Part shown: positions 1 to 8,525 of the stretch, piece by piece
Position numbering within the stretch: the stretch's first letter is position 1
Layout of the letters: each line of letters opens with the position of its first letter
Origin: Cyanobium sp. ATX 6A2
Lineage (GTDB): Bacteria > Cyanobacteriota > Cyanobacteriia > PCC-6307 > Cyanobiaceae
Length of the DNA: 64,000 bases
Reading direction: 5' to 3'
Assembly: GCF_024346355.1 (NCBI RefSeq)
Contig: NZ_JAGQCU010000003.1
Coordinates: 124,001-188,000 of the forward strand
Position numbers and translations under genes: made by a program
The notes under the pieces: model-generated
The model's input: the letters and a program-made list of their open reading frames with translations, nothing else
The model's database searches: none
What the model was told of the DNA's origin: nothing

Positions 1-14
1 CGCTCCCACACCCC

Positions 15-52
15 AGACCCAGTCGAGATCCTCTCGACTGGGTCTTTCTTTT
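15..52 (+). terminator. Rho-independent terminator at left window edge
   Basis: A perfect 14-bp stem (positions 15-28 pairing with 32-45) with a 3-nt loop is followed directly by a T-rich run (TTCTTTT) on the plus strand. This is a textbook intrinsic terminator. It must end a plus-strand transcript whose gene lies outside the window. The few bases before it are too short to say whether that gene is a protein, tRNA or other RNA. Confidence 0.9.
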
Positions 53-453
53 AGACCAGGCTCGAGACGCATCCGCGACACAGGAGACGCTGAGCATGTT
101 GGGTCTGAGTGCGGGCTCGCATGGCCGCTGGAGGCCGGAGTTGGAACGCGGGCAGGCCTGACTCGAGCCTGCTCAGGTCGCGCAGATAGGTCCTATCACT
201 GGACTTGCCAAGAGATGCATACGCGACTTCTGCGACAGACCTCCTGGGGCTCAACGGCGAAGGGGATGGGGGCACCTACAGCCCACGACCAGCACAACTG
301 GCTCGTCACGCTAGTCTCGACGGAGACACGCAGCAGGACTGGAGCAGAGTCTCCAATGATACGGCTGATCCTATGGGCCAGGCCCGGTGGCGCGACCGTA
401 AGACGACCGCCGCCGGGAGGCGTGCCGCTTGCACATCTCACGCCGGAACGACG

Positions 454-482
454 TGCGTACCTGTGTTTGAAACAGGTACGCA
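454..482. repeat. Strong hairpin (11-bp stem)
   Basis: Positions 454-464 (TGCGTACCTGT) pair perfectly with 472-482 (ACAGGTACGCA) around a 7-nt loop. No T-run follows on either strand, so it is not a typical intrinsic terminator. It lies in the gene-free stretch, where it could be part of an RNA structure or a protein-binding palindrome. Confidence 0.7.
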
Positions 483-519
483 GGACCCAGCAACGCAGTG
501 CCGGCAGTGCTTCTTGCGG

Positions 520-541
520 CCTGTCCAGGGGCTTGGACAGG
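520..541. repeat. Inverted repeat CCTGTCCA/TGGACAGG with an extra copy
   Basis: CCTGTCCA (520-527) and TGGACAGG (534-541) form an 8-bp stem with a 6-nt loop. A further direct copy of TGGACAGG occurs at 557-564, so alternative pairings are possible. There is no associated gene. Function unknown. Confidence 0.6.
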
Positions 542-775
542 GTCTACCTGCGTATCTGGACAGGCACCGACCCTGGGCCATCCACCGTCAACCCTGCCCA
601 GCGGCGACAGGGCGGAGAACAGGCCCCAAGGTGGCGGGTGTGTGGGACCCGTGGCCAACAATCAAAATCACCACAAATCCACGTTTCGCGGCGCGCCAGT
701 GTGGGTGTTGACTATCCCGTCTGAGACGCGCTCTGGGTCTTGATGCGCTGCTTAGGTGCGACAGCCGGGAACTGC

Positions 776-1933
776 TCAGGGATTTCGGTAGAGCTCCTTC
801 AGCATCTGGTAGGCCTCGTTCAGGCGGCGCATCGTCTCCTCTGAGCCCCCGGAGTCGGGATGGTGGGCCAGTGCCATCTCCCGGTAGGCCTCGCGAATCG
901 CGCCGAGGGTGAGCCGATGCCCTGGGGCCGTGGGCAGCTGCAACTGCTTGAGGGCACCCTGGAGCGTCATCGTGTGCTCCAGGGTCTGGAAGGAGGTGCC
1001 CCGGCGGCGGCGGCGGAATCGGTGCACAAAGCGGCGGATCAGCGTGGGCAGACGCAGATCCAGCGTGGAAGCGCTGAAGGGATCCTCCAGGATCCCGGCC
1101 ACCACCATCACCCGCTCGAAGCTGGCGGGGCCCGGCGGCCAGGCCGGGGAGAGGCCGCTCATCACCAGGCCGATCAGCGTCCAGCTGAACGGCCTGCCCT
1201 CGCTCTGGTCGCACTGGGGCCAAATGTCCTGGGCCAGCCACACCATCGCCGCCTCCAGCACCGCCGGGTGGGCCGGCTTGCCGTAGAGCTCCTGCCAGTG
1301 GGTTGCGGCCCGCTCCAGGGCGCGATCAATCACCTCGGATCCCAGTTGGGGCAGCGGTTCGGACGACTCCGCCGGGCCTTCCGCCGGGGGCTGCAGGCTG
1401 CGTCGCACCTGCTCGGAGCGGCGGCGCACGAATCCGGGCAGATCAATCCCCCGGCCACCACCTGAGCGTGTGTCCCGCTGGGAGTGCTCCGCTTCGCCCC
1501 AGCTGGCGGGGGCAACACGATCGGCCCTGGCGGGGCCGGCGTCGAACTCCAGATCCAGCGCCAGCTCACCACTGCCCTCGCGGGCCACGAGCACCAGGCT
1601 GCCCCGTTCATCGAACAGTCCCGGCTGCTCCACAGCGGCCTCAGTGCTCCTTCCCGAGTCGGGGGTGTCGCCGTCAGCCGGGGACTCCTCAGCGCCGGTG
1701 GCTGCAGCAGCGCCAATACCGTCGTCCCCGGCCGGCACAGCCGCTGCCGCCATCTCGTCAAGGCCGCCATCGTCGGGTTCGAGGATGTTGCGCAGCAGTC
1801 GCTCCACGATCGCGCCGCGGCTGCGCAGGCCGTATTCCCCCTTCAGGGCATCGAGGCGGGCCACCAGCTCGGCACTGAGCTTGAGCTGGATACTGCGCTG
1901 GGGCGGATCGCCCCGCAAGTCGTCATCACGCAC
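776..1933 (-). CDS. RHH-like N-terminus plus C-terminal J-domain protein
   Basis: 385 aa. Residues about 13-50 (RSIQLKLSAELVARLDALK onward) resemble a ribbon-helix-helix DNA-binding or dimerisation segment. A long acidic, low-complexity linker and a helical middle region (about 200-315) follow. The last 65 residues form a J-domain with the diagnostic HPD triad (H358-P359-D360), which would stimulate an Hsp70 (DnaK) ATPase. It lacks the Gly/Phe and zinc-finger regions of DnaJ, so it is a J-domain-only co-chaperone with a private N-terminus. It starts 20 bp after the DUF3370 gene and is probably cotranscribed with it. The J-domain is clear; the RHH call is an inference from pattern. Confidence 0.8.
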   Translation of the reverse strand: MRDDDLRGDPPQRSIQLKLSAELVARLDALKGEYGLRSRGAIVERLLRNILEPDDGGLDEMAAAAVPAGDDGIGAAAATGAEESPADGDTPDSGRSTEAAVEQPGLFDERGSLVLVAREGSGELALDLEFDAGPARADRVAPASWGEAEHSQRDTRSGGGRGIDLPGFVRRRSEQVRRSLQPPAEGPAESSEPLPQLGSEVIDRALERAATHWQELYGKPAHPAVLEAAMVWLAQDIWPQCDQSEGRPFSWTLIGLVMSGLSPAWPPGPASFERVMVVAGILEDPFSASTLDLRLPTLIRRFVHRFRRRRRGTSFQTLEHTMTLQGALKQLQLPTAPGHRLTLGAIREAYREMALAHHPDSGGSEETMRRLNEAYQMLKELYRNP

Positions 1934-1953
1934 GGGCCTGGAGTCGCGACGGG

Positions 1954-3546
1954 TCAGTTCCTCAACAGACCGCGCATCACCTCCTGCTGGGCCTCCACCG
2001 CCTCCTGGTAGCGCTCAAGCAACCCGGGATTGACGCCCTGCATGCGCACCGGGGCGGCCTGGGGGAGGTTGGCGGGCGGACGCTGGAGCTGGCCCTGGTG
2101 GGGAATGGGGGCCTGCTGCCGGGGAGCCGCAGGCAGAACAGGGGGCGCTGGACGGCGCTCGGGCTGGGGTTGGGGACGGGGAGCCAGCGCAGCCGGAGCC
2201 GCCGCGGGCGTGATCACGGACTGCTCAGCGGCCTGGCGGGCCTGCACCATGGCCAGCTGGCTGGAGGGCACCACACTGAGTAGGTGGCCCGGGGTGGCAT
2301 CGGCCGGGTAGACCATGCTGATGCGCACCGGATTGCTCACATTCGGCTGCAGGTTGAGGGTGGTGAGGGCGTGACTGTCACCTGACTGCATGCCCAGGTG
2401 CATCTCCTCGAGCCCATCGCGGGTGCGGACCTGGAGTGACCCCCGGAAGGCCGTGAAACGGGAGGTGCCCGCACGACTGGTGGGATGGCTCATCACCAGT
2501 TCGTAGGGGCCGTTGCCGTAGAGATCCAGGTCGATGTCGAACCGCACCCCGTAGGTACCCACGTTATCGAGGGAGGAATCAATCATCCGCACCGCCAGGG
2601 GGTTGACCTGGATGTCACGGGTACCGAAGTGGGTGCGGTTGGTGCTGGTGAAGGGCACGTGCAGGGGGCCCTGGCTGCGCAGGTCGTGGCGCAAACTGGC
2701 CTGGTAGGTATCGCCGATGGCCACCCCACCGACGCGGGAGAACACCCGCCCGCTCTGGATGTCGCTCAGCATGTTCAGGTAGACCCGGCCGGGCGCCAGC
2801 TGTCGGCGGTCCAGCACCGCCACCAGCTCGGCATCGCTGCGGGGGTTTGAGGCCGCCACCACGGCCATCTGGAAGGGACCATCGCTGCTGCCGCGCAGCA
2901 GGGCATTGGCGATGCCGAGTGCCGGAAGCTGGGTGCGCAGCAGCACGATGCGGCTGCGGGGGGGAACCCGCACAGCCTGGATCAGATCACGATCCAGGCT
3001 GCCGCGCAACATCTGCACCGCAGTGGCATCGCCGGGGCCGGTGTTCCAGGGCCGGGGTCCCAGGGGCCTGACTCCCATCTTGTGGGTGCCGAGGTAGGGG
3101 GCCTGGAAACTGTTGCGAACGGCACCCCGTTCGAACCGCACCGTCACCGGGCGGGTGCCGGGATTGATCAGGATCAGTCCCAGGGTGAGTTCGGTGCGAC
3201 GGTCCTGCGGCCGGATCTGGGCGCGGTAGTCGGGAAAATACTTGTGGTGCAGATGGACCCCGAAGTCTCCGTTGAAGGTGTATTCGGCGTTCTGCATGGC
3301 CCGGCCGGTCTCCGCGGCGTAGGAGACCCCCGACTCGGTGGTGATCAGGATCCCCGGCCCGGCCACCTCCTCCGGCTGGTTGGAGTGGAGCACCGGCACC
3401 GAGTTGAAGGTGCCAGCCAGGGGGCGAGCCCGCTGGCCGGCCATCAGGGCCACGTAGGCCTGGGCGGGACTCGCCGGTGCCAGCACGGCCACCGCGAGGA
3501 GTGTGGACGCCAAGGGGCGCAGGGGGAATGGTGCGATGGAAATCAA
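1954..3546 (-). CDS. DUF3370 exported protein
   Basis: 530 aa from a TTG start, giving an N-terminal signal peptide that ends near the APASPAQA motif (about residue 30). The body matches the cyanobacterial DUF3370 family as I know it, around HSNQPEEVAGPGILITTESG and the following GDFGVHLHHKY segment. The last 100 residues are Pro/Gln/Ala-rich and probably disordered. Function is unknown; family members are thought to be periplasmic or cell-surface proteins. No ATG is available near the signal peptide, which supports the TTG. It is first in a two-gene minus-strand unit with the J-domain protein. Confidence 0.8.
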   Translation of the reverse strand: MISIAPFPLRPLASTLLAVAVLAPASPAQAYVALMAGQRARPLAGTFNSVPVLHSNQPEEVAGPGILITTESGVSYAAETGRAMQNAEYTFNGDFGVHLHHKYFPDYRAQIRPQDRRTELTLGLILINPGTRPVTVRFERGAVRNSFQAPYLGTHKMGVRPLGPRPWNTGPGDATAVQMLRGSLDRDLIQAVRVPPRSRIVLLRTQLPALGIANALLRGSSDGPFQMAVVAASNPRSDAELVAVLDRRQLAPGRVYLNMLSDIQSGRVFSRVGGVAIGDTYQASLRHDLRSQGPLHVPFTSTNRTHFGTRDIQVNPLAVRMIDSSLDNVGTYGVRFDIDLDLYGNGPYELVMSHPTSRAGTSRFTAFRGSLQVRTRDGLEEMHLGMQSGDSHALTTLNLQPNVSNPVRISMVYPADATPGHLLSVVPSSQLAMVQARQAAEQSVITPAAAPAALAPRPQPQPERRPAPPVLPAAPRQQAPIPHQGQLQRPPANLPQAAPVRMQGVNPGLLERYQEAVEAQQEVMRGLLRN

Positions 3547-3780
3547 GCGCGGCAGTGATCGGGGAGCAGTGGCAGATGGGGGGAGGGTGAATCCGTTCGG
3601 GGCCAGGAACCGGGGGCCTCAGGGCCCTACCCTCCAGTTCCGGACCCCCCGCCCGACCCACGGCACCGGCTAGAACCATGGGACCTGAGCAAGTGTGCCA
3701 TGTTTCCCCCACTGGGTTGCTGCCGCGATGAAGGACCGGCGGGCAGTGGTCTGCGTCGCCACCAGGAGCGCAAGCTGAGG

Positions 3781-3894
3781 ATGCTGCGCTTCTGGCGGGA
3801 TGGGGCCGAGCGTCAGCTGGCCGCCTTGGAGGCCGCAATCAGCACCCTGGAGCGCCAGATGCAGCGAGACGAGGGCCAGCAGCCCCAGGGCTGA
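3781..3894 (+). CDS. Possible small coiled-coil protein
   Basis: 37 aa from the ATG at 3781 (MLRFWRDGAERQLAALEAA onward); an in-frame ATG at 3700 would lengthen it to 64 aa with an unconvincing N-terminus. The sequence has heptad-like Leu/Ala spacing and charged ends. Its last 56 bp overlap the 3' end of the convergent sigma-factor gene. I do not recognise a family. It is kept because its composition looks like a real short helical protein rather than a GC-shadow, but it could be noncoding. Confidence 0.4.
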   Translation: MLRFWRDGAERQLAALEAAISTLERQMQRDEGQQPQG

Positions 3895-4591
3895 GCAGCC
3901 GGCGCAGTTGCTCCAACCCCCTGCGCAGCCGCCGCTGCACGGTCATCGGACTCACCTGCAACAGCTCAGCGGTGCGGCGATAGCTCCAACCGGCCAGTAC
4001 CACCCGCTCCACCACCGTGCGCAGCGGCTCCTCCAGCTGCCTGAGCAGGGCCGTGGCTTCCGGCCCCGTGGACTCCATCTCCTCCGCTGCTGCCGTGCAG
4101 CCTTCAATCCCCTGCCAGTCTTCTGGGAGGGCCTCGTCGAGGCTGAGGGGACGCTGCAGCGGCAGGGAGCCCTCCAGGATCTGCCACTGGCTCAGGTTCA
4201 GGCCCATCGCCTGCCGCAGCTGCTCGGCGCTGGGTTCCCCGGCAGCACGGCAGGGCCACTCGCGGCGCAGGCGGCTCAGTTGCTGACGACGCTCCTCCAC
4301 TCGCCGGGGCAAGCGCACCGGAGCGGCCAGATCCCGCAGGTAGTGGAGGATGGCACCGCGAACATGGGGTCTGGCAAAGGCACTGAAGGGTGTGCTGCTG
4401 GCCGGGCGATAGAGCTCCGCAGCCCTCAGCAGGCCCAGCAGGCCCACCTGGATGAGGTCGTCGAGCGGTTCGGCGCAGCGCTGCTGATAGTGGAGAGCGA
4501 TCGGCCGCACCAGATCGCGATACTGCTCGATGCGGCGGTTGCGCCGCTGGATGCATCGGGGCAGTGCCGGGGTGGTGGAGAGGGTGGACAT
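3839..4591 (-). CDS. Group 3 (SigF-like) RNA polymerase sigma factor
   Basis: 250 aa from the ATG at 4591 (MSTLSTTPALP); an upstream ATG at 4666 would add 25 unlikely residues. Sigma region 2 is visible as the LDDLIQVGLLGLLRAAELY segment followed by FSAFARPHVRGAILHYLRD, which would contact the -10 element and core polymerase. A region 4 helix-turn-helix lies near the C-terminus (WSYRRTAELLQVSPMTVQRR). Region 1.1 is absent, as expected for group 3 sigma factors. SigF members direct motility, pilus or stress genes in other cyanobacteria; the target here cannot be read. It is last in the minus-strand run after the Ap4A phosphorylase-like gene (90-bp gap). Confidence 0.85.
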   Translation of the reverse strand: MSTLSTTPALPRCIQRRNRRIEQYRDLVRPIALHYQQRCAEPLDDLIQVGLLGLLRAAELYRPASSTPFSAFARPHVRGAILHYLRDLAAPVRLPRRVEERRQQLSRLRREWPCRAAGEPSAEQLRQAMGLNLSQWQILEGSLPLQRPLSLDEALPEDWQGIEGCTAAAEEMESTGPEATALLRQLEEPLRTVVERVVLAGWSYRRTAELLQVSPMTVQRRLRRGLEQLRRLLSPGAAGPRLAASGAPGC

Positions 4592-4681
4592 AACAGCAGA
4601 TGGAAAGACGTGGTGACGGTCCCGGTTGGGGTCGTCTCTTTCCACAGAGCTGCAGATGACGGGCAATCCGCAACCGTGAAA

Positions 4682-5584
4682 TCACGGAATCTGAGCTGAG
4701 CCTCGGTCTCTCAGACGGGCCGGGGGGGACACCTGGCGCAGCAGTTCCCAGGGTCCGTGCTGCAACAGCCAGGGCAGGTTGGAGCCCTCGCTGAGCAGCA
4801 GATAGCCGGCGAAGCCGAGGGCATTGAGGCTGAACCCGGCGCAGTGCTCCCGCGTGCGGCGCACCGAGAGGAACCAGTGGTCGTCGAACAGCAGGTTGTA
4901 GGGATGGCGGGGCTGGGGATCGTGGTGCAGATCACCCAGCTCCAACGCCACGGCATGGGCCCGGTAGAGCCGCAGCAGCTCCTCCGCCCTGACCTCCTCG
5001 CTGGCGGATCGGTGGCCCTGTTCACGGGCGCTGAGGGCGTAGCGCCAGGGCCAGGGGCCAGTGCCGATGGCTGCCGCTGAGCCGTTGATCTGCTTGAGAA
5101 ACAGGGGGGCCAGGGGACAGCTGGGCTCCCCGCCATGGCGTGGCAGCAGCTGCAGATGGCGATGGGGCTGGCTGGCGCCGGCGGCTGCGCAGCTGTTGAA
5201 GAACCACAGTCCGCCGGTATCCGTCGCCACATGCGCCACCGCCGCCCAGTCAAGGGGCCGCAGCCAGCCCGACTGAGGCTGCCACTGCTGGGTAATCACC
5301 AACACATGGCCAGGCTGAACCGGGTACTTGTTGAGCAGCACCACATGCTGATCCGCCAGGCGGCGCACCTCCAGCTCCGGCTCCCAGGGCAGGAAGGGAT
5401 TGGGTTTGGGCCCGCCGCCGCGCAGATGCTTGGGGGCACGGCTGAGCAGACGCCGCAGGCTGAAGGGCTCCAGCTCGGCATAGGTCAGGGTTTCGGTGCG
5501 CAGGGGCACCAAAGCCCCATCGCCCCGGGCCTGCCGGGACCGCTCCAGAGCCTCCTGCCAGATCCGCTCAGCTCGCGCCACCAC
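4682..5584 (-). CDS. ATP adenylyltransferase / Ap4A phosphorylase-like protein
   Basis: 300 aa from a GTG start that overlaps the end of the SpoIID-like gene by 17 bp. Members of this HIT-superfamily group phosphorolyse diadenosine tetraphosphate to ATP plus ADP. The catalytic HxHxQ segment is present (SQPHRHLQLLPR; H141, H143, Q145), as are the upstream substrate-binding NKYPVQPGHVLVITQQ strand and a C-terminal NLLFDDHWFL region typical of Ap4A phosphorylases. Length is normal. It probably limits Ap4A alarmone levels. Its position before a sigma factor is suggestive but proves nothing. Confidence 0.88.
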   Translation of the reverse strand: MVARAERIWQEALERSRQARGDGALVPLRTETLTYAELEPFSLRRLLSRAPKHLRGGGPKPNPFLPWEPELEVRRLADQHVVLLNKYPVQPGHVLVITQQWQPQSGWLRPLDWAAVAHVATDTGGLWFFNSCAAAGASQPHRHLQLLPRHGGEPSCPLAPLFLKQINGSAAAIGTGPWPWRYALSAREQGHRSASEEVRAEELLRLYRAHAVALELGDLHHDPQPRHPYNLLFDDHWFLSVRRTREHCAGFSLNALGFAGYLLLSEGSNLPWLLQHGPWELLRQVSPPARLRDRGSAQIP

Positions 5585-6554
5585 CGGCCTGGAGGCGGGC
5601 CAGGGAGGCGCCCTGGTAATAGTGCCCGAGGATCTGGTTGTAAGTGTGGCCCTTAAGGGCCAGATCCTGGGCGCCGTGCTGGCTCATGCTGGCCCCATAA
5701 CGACCGTGGGCCTCCTGGGTGAGCTGGTAGGTGGCGGCGTAGAGGCTCTCCACGATCGCCCCCTGGTAGCTGAGGATCAGCCCGGCGGTGCTGTCGGCCG
5801 CCTGGCGGGTGCGGTCGTTGACGCTGCTCTGGCCCCGGTAGGCCTGCCAGCGGGTGGTGTCGCCCAGGTGCCAGTGGGGGTCGGCGGGGCGAGCCATGTG
5901 GGCCAGGGCATAGGAGCGGGCGGCCACAGCCTGGGCGCGCAGGGCCTCCATCGACCAGCTGCTCGGCATCTCGGCACCCACCACCGAGCTGATGTAGCGC
6001 TCCAGGCCCAGGTGGTTCACAACCCGCAGGCGCCCACCTTGCTGCAGCAGTCGCAGGCGGCCGGCGTAGGGCTGGCCGTTCACCAGCAGTGCCGGCCCAC
6101 TGGTCTGCAGCCAGGCCTCAGGCCCGGCGACCCAGAGGCCACCGAGCTGCACGGTGTCGCCGGCAGCACCCTGCTGAAGCACGGCGCCATCCCGGCTGAG
6201 CAGCTGCCAGGGTCCCTGGGCCGAGAGGCTGGGGGAGGCTCCCGCCCCCAGCAGGGCCACCCGGATCTCCAGGTCCACCGCGGCGGCGGCGGCCGGCTCC
6301 ACGAGGCTGGGTACACCGGAGCCGGAGGCCGCTGTCGCCTCCACCGCCGTGGCCTCGACGCCGGCCCGCTGGGCCTCCAGGTCGCGCAGCTGCTGGGCGG
6401 CGCTGAAGGTGTCGATCTGGCTGGTCGGCGCCGGCATCTCCAGCAGGGTGTCGAGCAGGTCTCCCTGGCTCACGGCGTGGGGCCTGGGGGCCAGGCTCTG
6501 GGCCACATAGCCCACGCTCACGGCGAACAGCGCCAGGGGCGTCAGCACCAGCAT
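5568..6554 (-). CDS. SpoIID/LytB-domain exported protein
   Basis: 328 aa from the ATG at 6554, 26 nt after the upstream PhzF gene; a GTG at 6692 inside that gene would give a more basic n-region. A hydrophobic N-terminal segment (MLVLTPLALFAVSVGYVAQ) is a signal peptide or anchor. The SpoIID core is clear: LERYISSVVGAEMPSSWSME, LRAQAVAARSYAL, then YHSTYQ-like YAATYQ and GASMSQHGAQDLA. SpoIID of spore formers is a lytic transglycosylase. Cyanobacterial members are widespread, are presumed to act on or bind septal or peripheral peptidoglycan, and are not linked to sporulation. Confidence 0.85.
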   Translation of the reverse strand: MLVLTPLALFAVSVGYVAQSLAPRPHAVSQGDLLDTLLEMPAPTSQIDTFSAAQQLRDLEAQRAGVEATAVEATAASGSGVPSLVEPAAAAAVDLEIRVALLGAGASPSLSAQGPWQLLSRDGAVLQQGAAGDTVQLGGLWVAGPEAWLQTSGPALLVNGQPYAGRLRLLQQGGRLRVVNHLGLERYISSVVGAEMPSSWSMEALRAQAVAARSYALAHMARPADPHWHLGDTTRWQAYRGQSSVNDRTRQAADSTAGLILSYQGAIVESLYAATYQLTQEAHGRYGASMSQHGAQDLALKGHTYNQILGHYYQGASLARLQAGGGAS

Positions 6555-6580
6555 CTGCAGCGCGAAGGGCGACCGCAGCC

Positions 6581-7513
6581 TCAGGGCAGCAGGGAGCGCC
6601 AGCCGGCCACGGAAGCCGGCGGCTCCAGACCGCAGGCGGCCGAAGACGGCTCGCCCCCGGGCCAGGGATCCAGTCGCAAGCTTCCATCCCACAGCAGGTG
6701 ACCCGCTCCGCACAGGCGGATCATGCCTGAAGATGCCGCTTCGCACACCATCCCCCCTGGCCGGTGGGAACACTGCCAGCCCACCACCTCGTTCAGGCCC
6801 AGCCGCTGCAACCACCAGGGAGCCACCAGGGCGTGGGCCGATCCGGTCACGGGATCCTCCGGGATGCCCAGGCCCGGGGCCAGAAAACGCAGCTGGTAAT
6901 GGCAGGGCCTGCCCAGCACCGTGTGGGTTGCGCCCTCCGGCAGGGCCTGCATGAGCACCAGTCCCGGCCGCACCTCCTCGGGCAGCTCTGCGGCCGGCAG
7001 CTGGGCGCCCGCCAGCGGCGCCGTGGAGGGCAGCAGCAGCACTCGGTAGTTGAGTGAGGAGTGCCAGCAGGCCTCAAGGGCGGCCACGCCCAGGTGGCGA
7101 TGGAGGTAAGCCCGCAATTCAGGCTCGGCGGCTACGGGCTGCAGCACGCCGGCGGGCAGCTCGATGTGGGCGGCGCCCTGGCGCCCAGCCTCGAGTTCCA
7201 CCACCAGGGGCCCACTGCGGCTGTGCAGGGCCAGGCTCGTCCCCGGTCGCAGCATCCGCCAGTGCCCCAGGGCCAGGGTGGCGGCGAGGGTGGCGTGGCC
7301 GCAGAGGTTCACTTCGCAGCTGGGGGTGAACCAGCGCAGCAACCAGTGCTCGCCATCACGCAGCAGAAATGCCGTTTCCGACTGCTTGAGGCTGGCGGCC
7401 AGGGCCTGCAGCACGGCGGCGTCCAGGGGCTGGCGCAGCAGCACCACGGCGGCCCCGTTGCCGCTGCAGGGACGCTCCGCAAAAGCCTCCACCAGCACGG
7501 CGGGCACAGTCAT
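6581..7513 (-). CDS. PhzF-family isomerase/epimerase-like protein
   Basis: 310 aa. The ATG at 7513 overlaps the gpsA stop in an ATGA, implying translational coupling. PhzF hallmarks are the N-terminal DAFAERPCSGN-like motif (VEAFAERPCSGNGAAVV), SLKQSETAFLL with the catalytic Glu, the CGHATLAA segment, and the second-half ITSxA-like EDPVTGSAH motif. The fold is a pseudo-twofold diaminopimelate-epimerase-like barrel. Members isomerise small metabolites (phenazine precursor in pseudomonads), but most, including this one, have no assigned substrate. Confidence 0.88.
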   Translation of the reverse strand: MTVPAVLVEAFAERPCSGNGAAVVLLRQPLDAAVLQALAASLKQSETAFLLRDGEHWLLRWFTPSCEVNLCGHATLAATLALGHWRMLRPGTSLALHSRSGPLVVELEAGRQGAAHIELPAGVLQPVAAEPELRAYLHRHLGVAALEACWHSSLNYRVLLLPSTAPLAGAQLPAAELPEEVRPGLVLMQALPEGATHTVLGRPCHYQLRFLAPGLGIPEDPVTGSAHALVAPWWLQRLGLNEVVGWQCSHRPGGMVCEAASSGMIRLCGAGHLLWDGSLRLDPWPGGEPSSAACGLEPPASVAGWRSLLP

Positions 7514-8451
7514 GGCTGGCTGAGCAGGGCCTCGGCTCGCAGCTGCCGCTCCATCAGCGCCCGGGCGGCCTCCTGCGGTGTGCTGCGGCCGTCGATCACG
7601 GCCACCACCTGCTCGCAGATCGGCAGGCTCCAACCGCGGGGGCCGGCCAGGGTCAGCGCGGCCCGGGCGGTGCGGGGGCCCTCCACAGTGGCGCCGATGC
7701 GCACGCCGGCGGCCTCCAGCCCCAAGCCTTCGGCCAGCAGCAGGCCGCAGCGATAGTTGCGGCTCAGGGTGCTGGTGGCGGTGGCCAGCAGATCGCCGAG
7801 GCCGGCCAGGCCGTAGAGGCTGGCGGGCGAGCCCCCCAGCCCCTCCAGCACCACCCCCATCTCCGCCAGGCCACGGGTGAGCAGGGAGGCGCGGGCGTTG
7901 GCGCCCAGCTGCAGGCCATCGCAGAGACCGGCCGCCAGGGCCATCACATTCTTGAGCGCGCCGGCCACCTCGGTGCCCAAGGGGTCGTCGTTGATGTAGA
8001 GGCGCAGATTGCCGCCGCTCAGGCGGCCCTGCAGATGGGACGCCACCGCCAGCTGGGTGCAGGCAAGCACGCTGGCGGCCGGCAGGCCCTGGGCCAGTTC
8101 GGCGGCCAGGTTGGGACCGCTCAGCACCAGCAGGGGAGCCTGCAGACCGTGCTCGAGCCAGATGCGGCTGGCGGTGGTGAGGCATTCCAGGTCGATGCCC
8201 TTGCTGCAGCTCAGCAACGGCAGGGTGGCAGGCCAACGGGGAGCGAGGGCTGCGGCCAGGGGGGCGACACCGGCCATCGACACGGCCACCACCCCCAGAT
8301 CAGCGCCCTGCAGCAGGTCTGCCGGATCACCGCCATCGCGCCGCGACCAGGAGCGCAGCCCATGGCCCTGGTCCTGCCAGAGCTGCGCCAGGGTGCCGCC
8401 CCAGGCCCCACGGCCCAGCACGGAGATGCGCAGGGGAGTGCGCGCGGGCAT
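7510..8451 (-). CDS. gpsA: Glycerol-3-phosphate dehydrogenase [NAD(P)+]
   Basis: 313 aa. It reduces dihydroxyacetone phosphate to sn-glycerol 3-phosphate, the backbone of membrane glycerolipids. The N-terminal Rossmann motif is ISVLGRGAWGGTLAQ, LLSCSKGID and VLSGPNLAAELAQG are the conserved middle strands, and EVAGALKNVMALAAG carries the catalytic lysine. GLAGLGDLLATATS belongs to the C-terminal helical domain. It heads the minus-strand run gpsA-phzF-like-spoIID-like, 74 bp from the divergent SDR gene, so its promoter should lie in that gap. Confidence 0.95.
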   Translation of the reverse strand: MPARTPLRISVLGRGAWGGTLAQLWQDQGHGLRSWSRRDGGDPADLLQGADLGVVAVSMAGVAPLAAALAPRWPATLPLLSCSKGIDLECLTTASRIWLEHGLQAPLLVLSGPNLAAELAQGLPAASVLACTQLAVASHLQGRLSGGNLRLYINDDPLGTEVAGALKNVMALAAGLCDGLQLGANARASLLTRGLAEMGVVLEGLGGSPASLYGLAGLGDLLATATSTLSRNYRCGLLLAEGLGLEAAGVRIGATVEGPRTARAALTLAGPRGWSLPICEQVVAVIDGRSTPQEAARALMERQLRAEALLSQP

Positions 8452-8525
8452 CGGGGGACATGGCAGCGGAGGGGGATTGCCATCATGCGTCCTGAGCCCT
8501 GTTCACCCTCAACCCGAACGCCGCT

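Larger units (their letters stand above)
53..775. other. Gene-free stretch with inverted repeats
   Basis: About 720 bp between the left-edge terminator and the end of the first minus-strand gene. Short open frames exist on both strands, but none has recognisable motifs, sensible composition or a family resemblance, and they overlap each other. The stretch contains two clear hairpins (454-482 and 520-541) and an AT-richer patch near 660-680. It could hold an unrecognised small RNA, a long 3' region or decayed sequence. I looked for tmRNA, RNase P and SRP RNA hallmarks and saw none. Confidence 0.5.

Noticed and set aside
1-14. Possible 3' end of a tRNA before the left terminator
   Set aside because: Only 14 bases are visible; no T-arm can be checked.
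205-724. Short plus-strand frames in the gene-free stretch
   Set aside because: They overlap in different frames, have shadow-like composition and no motif.
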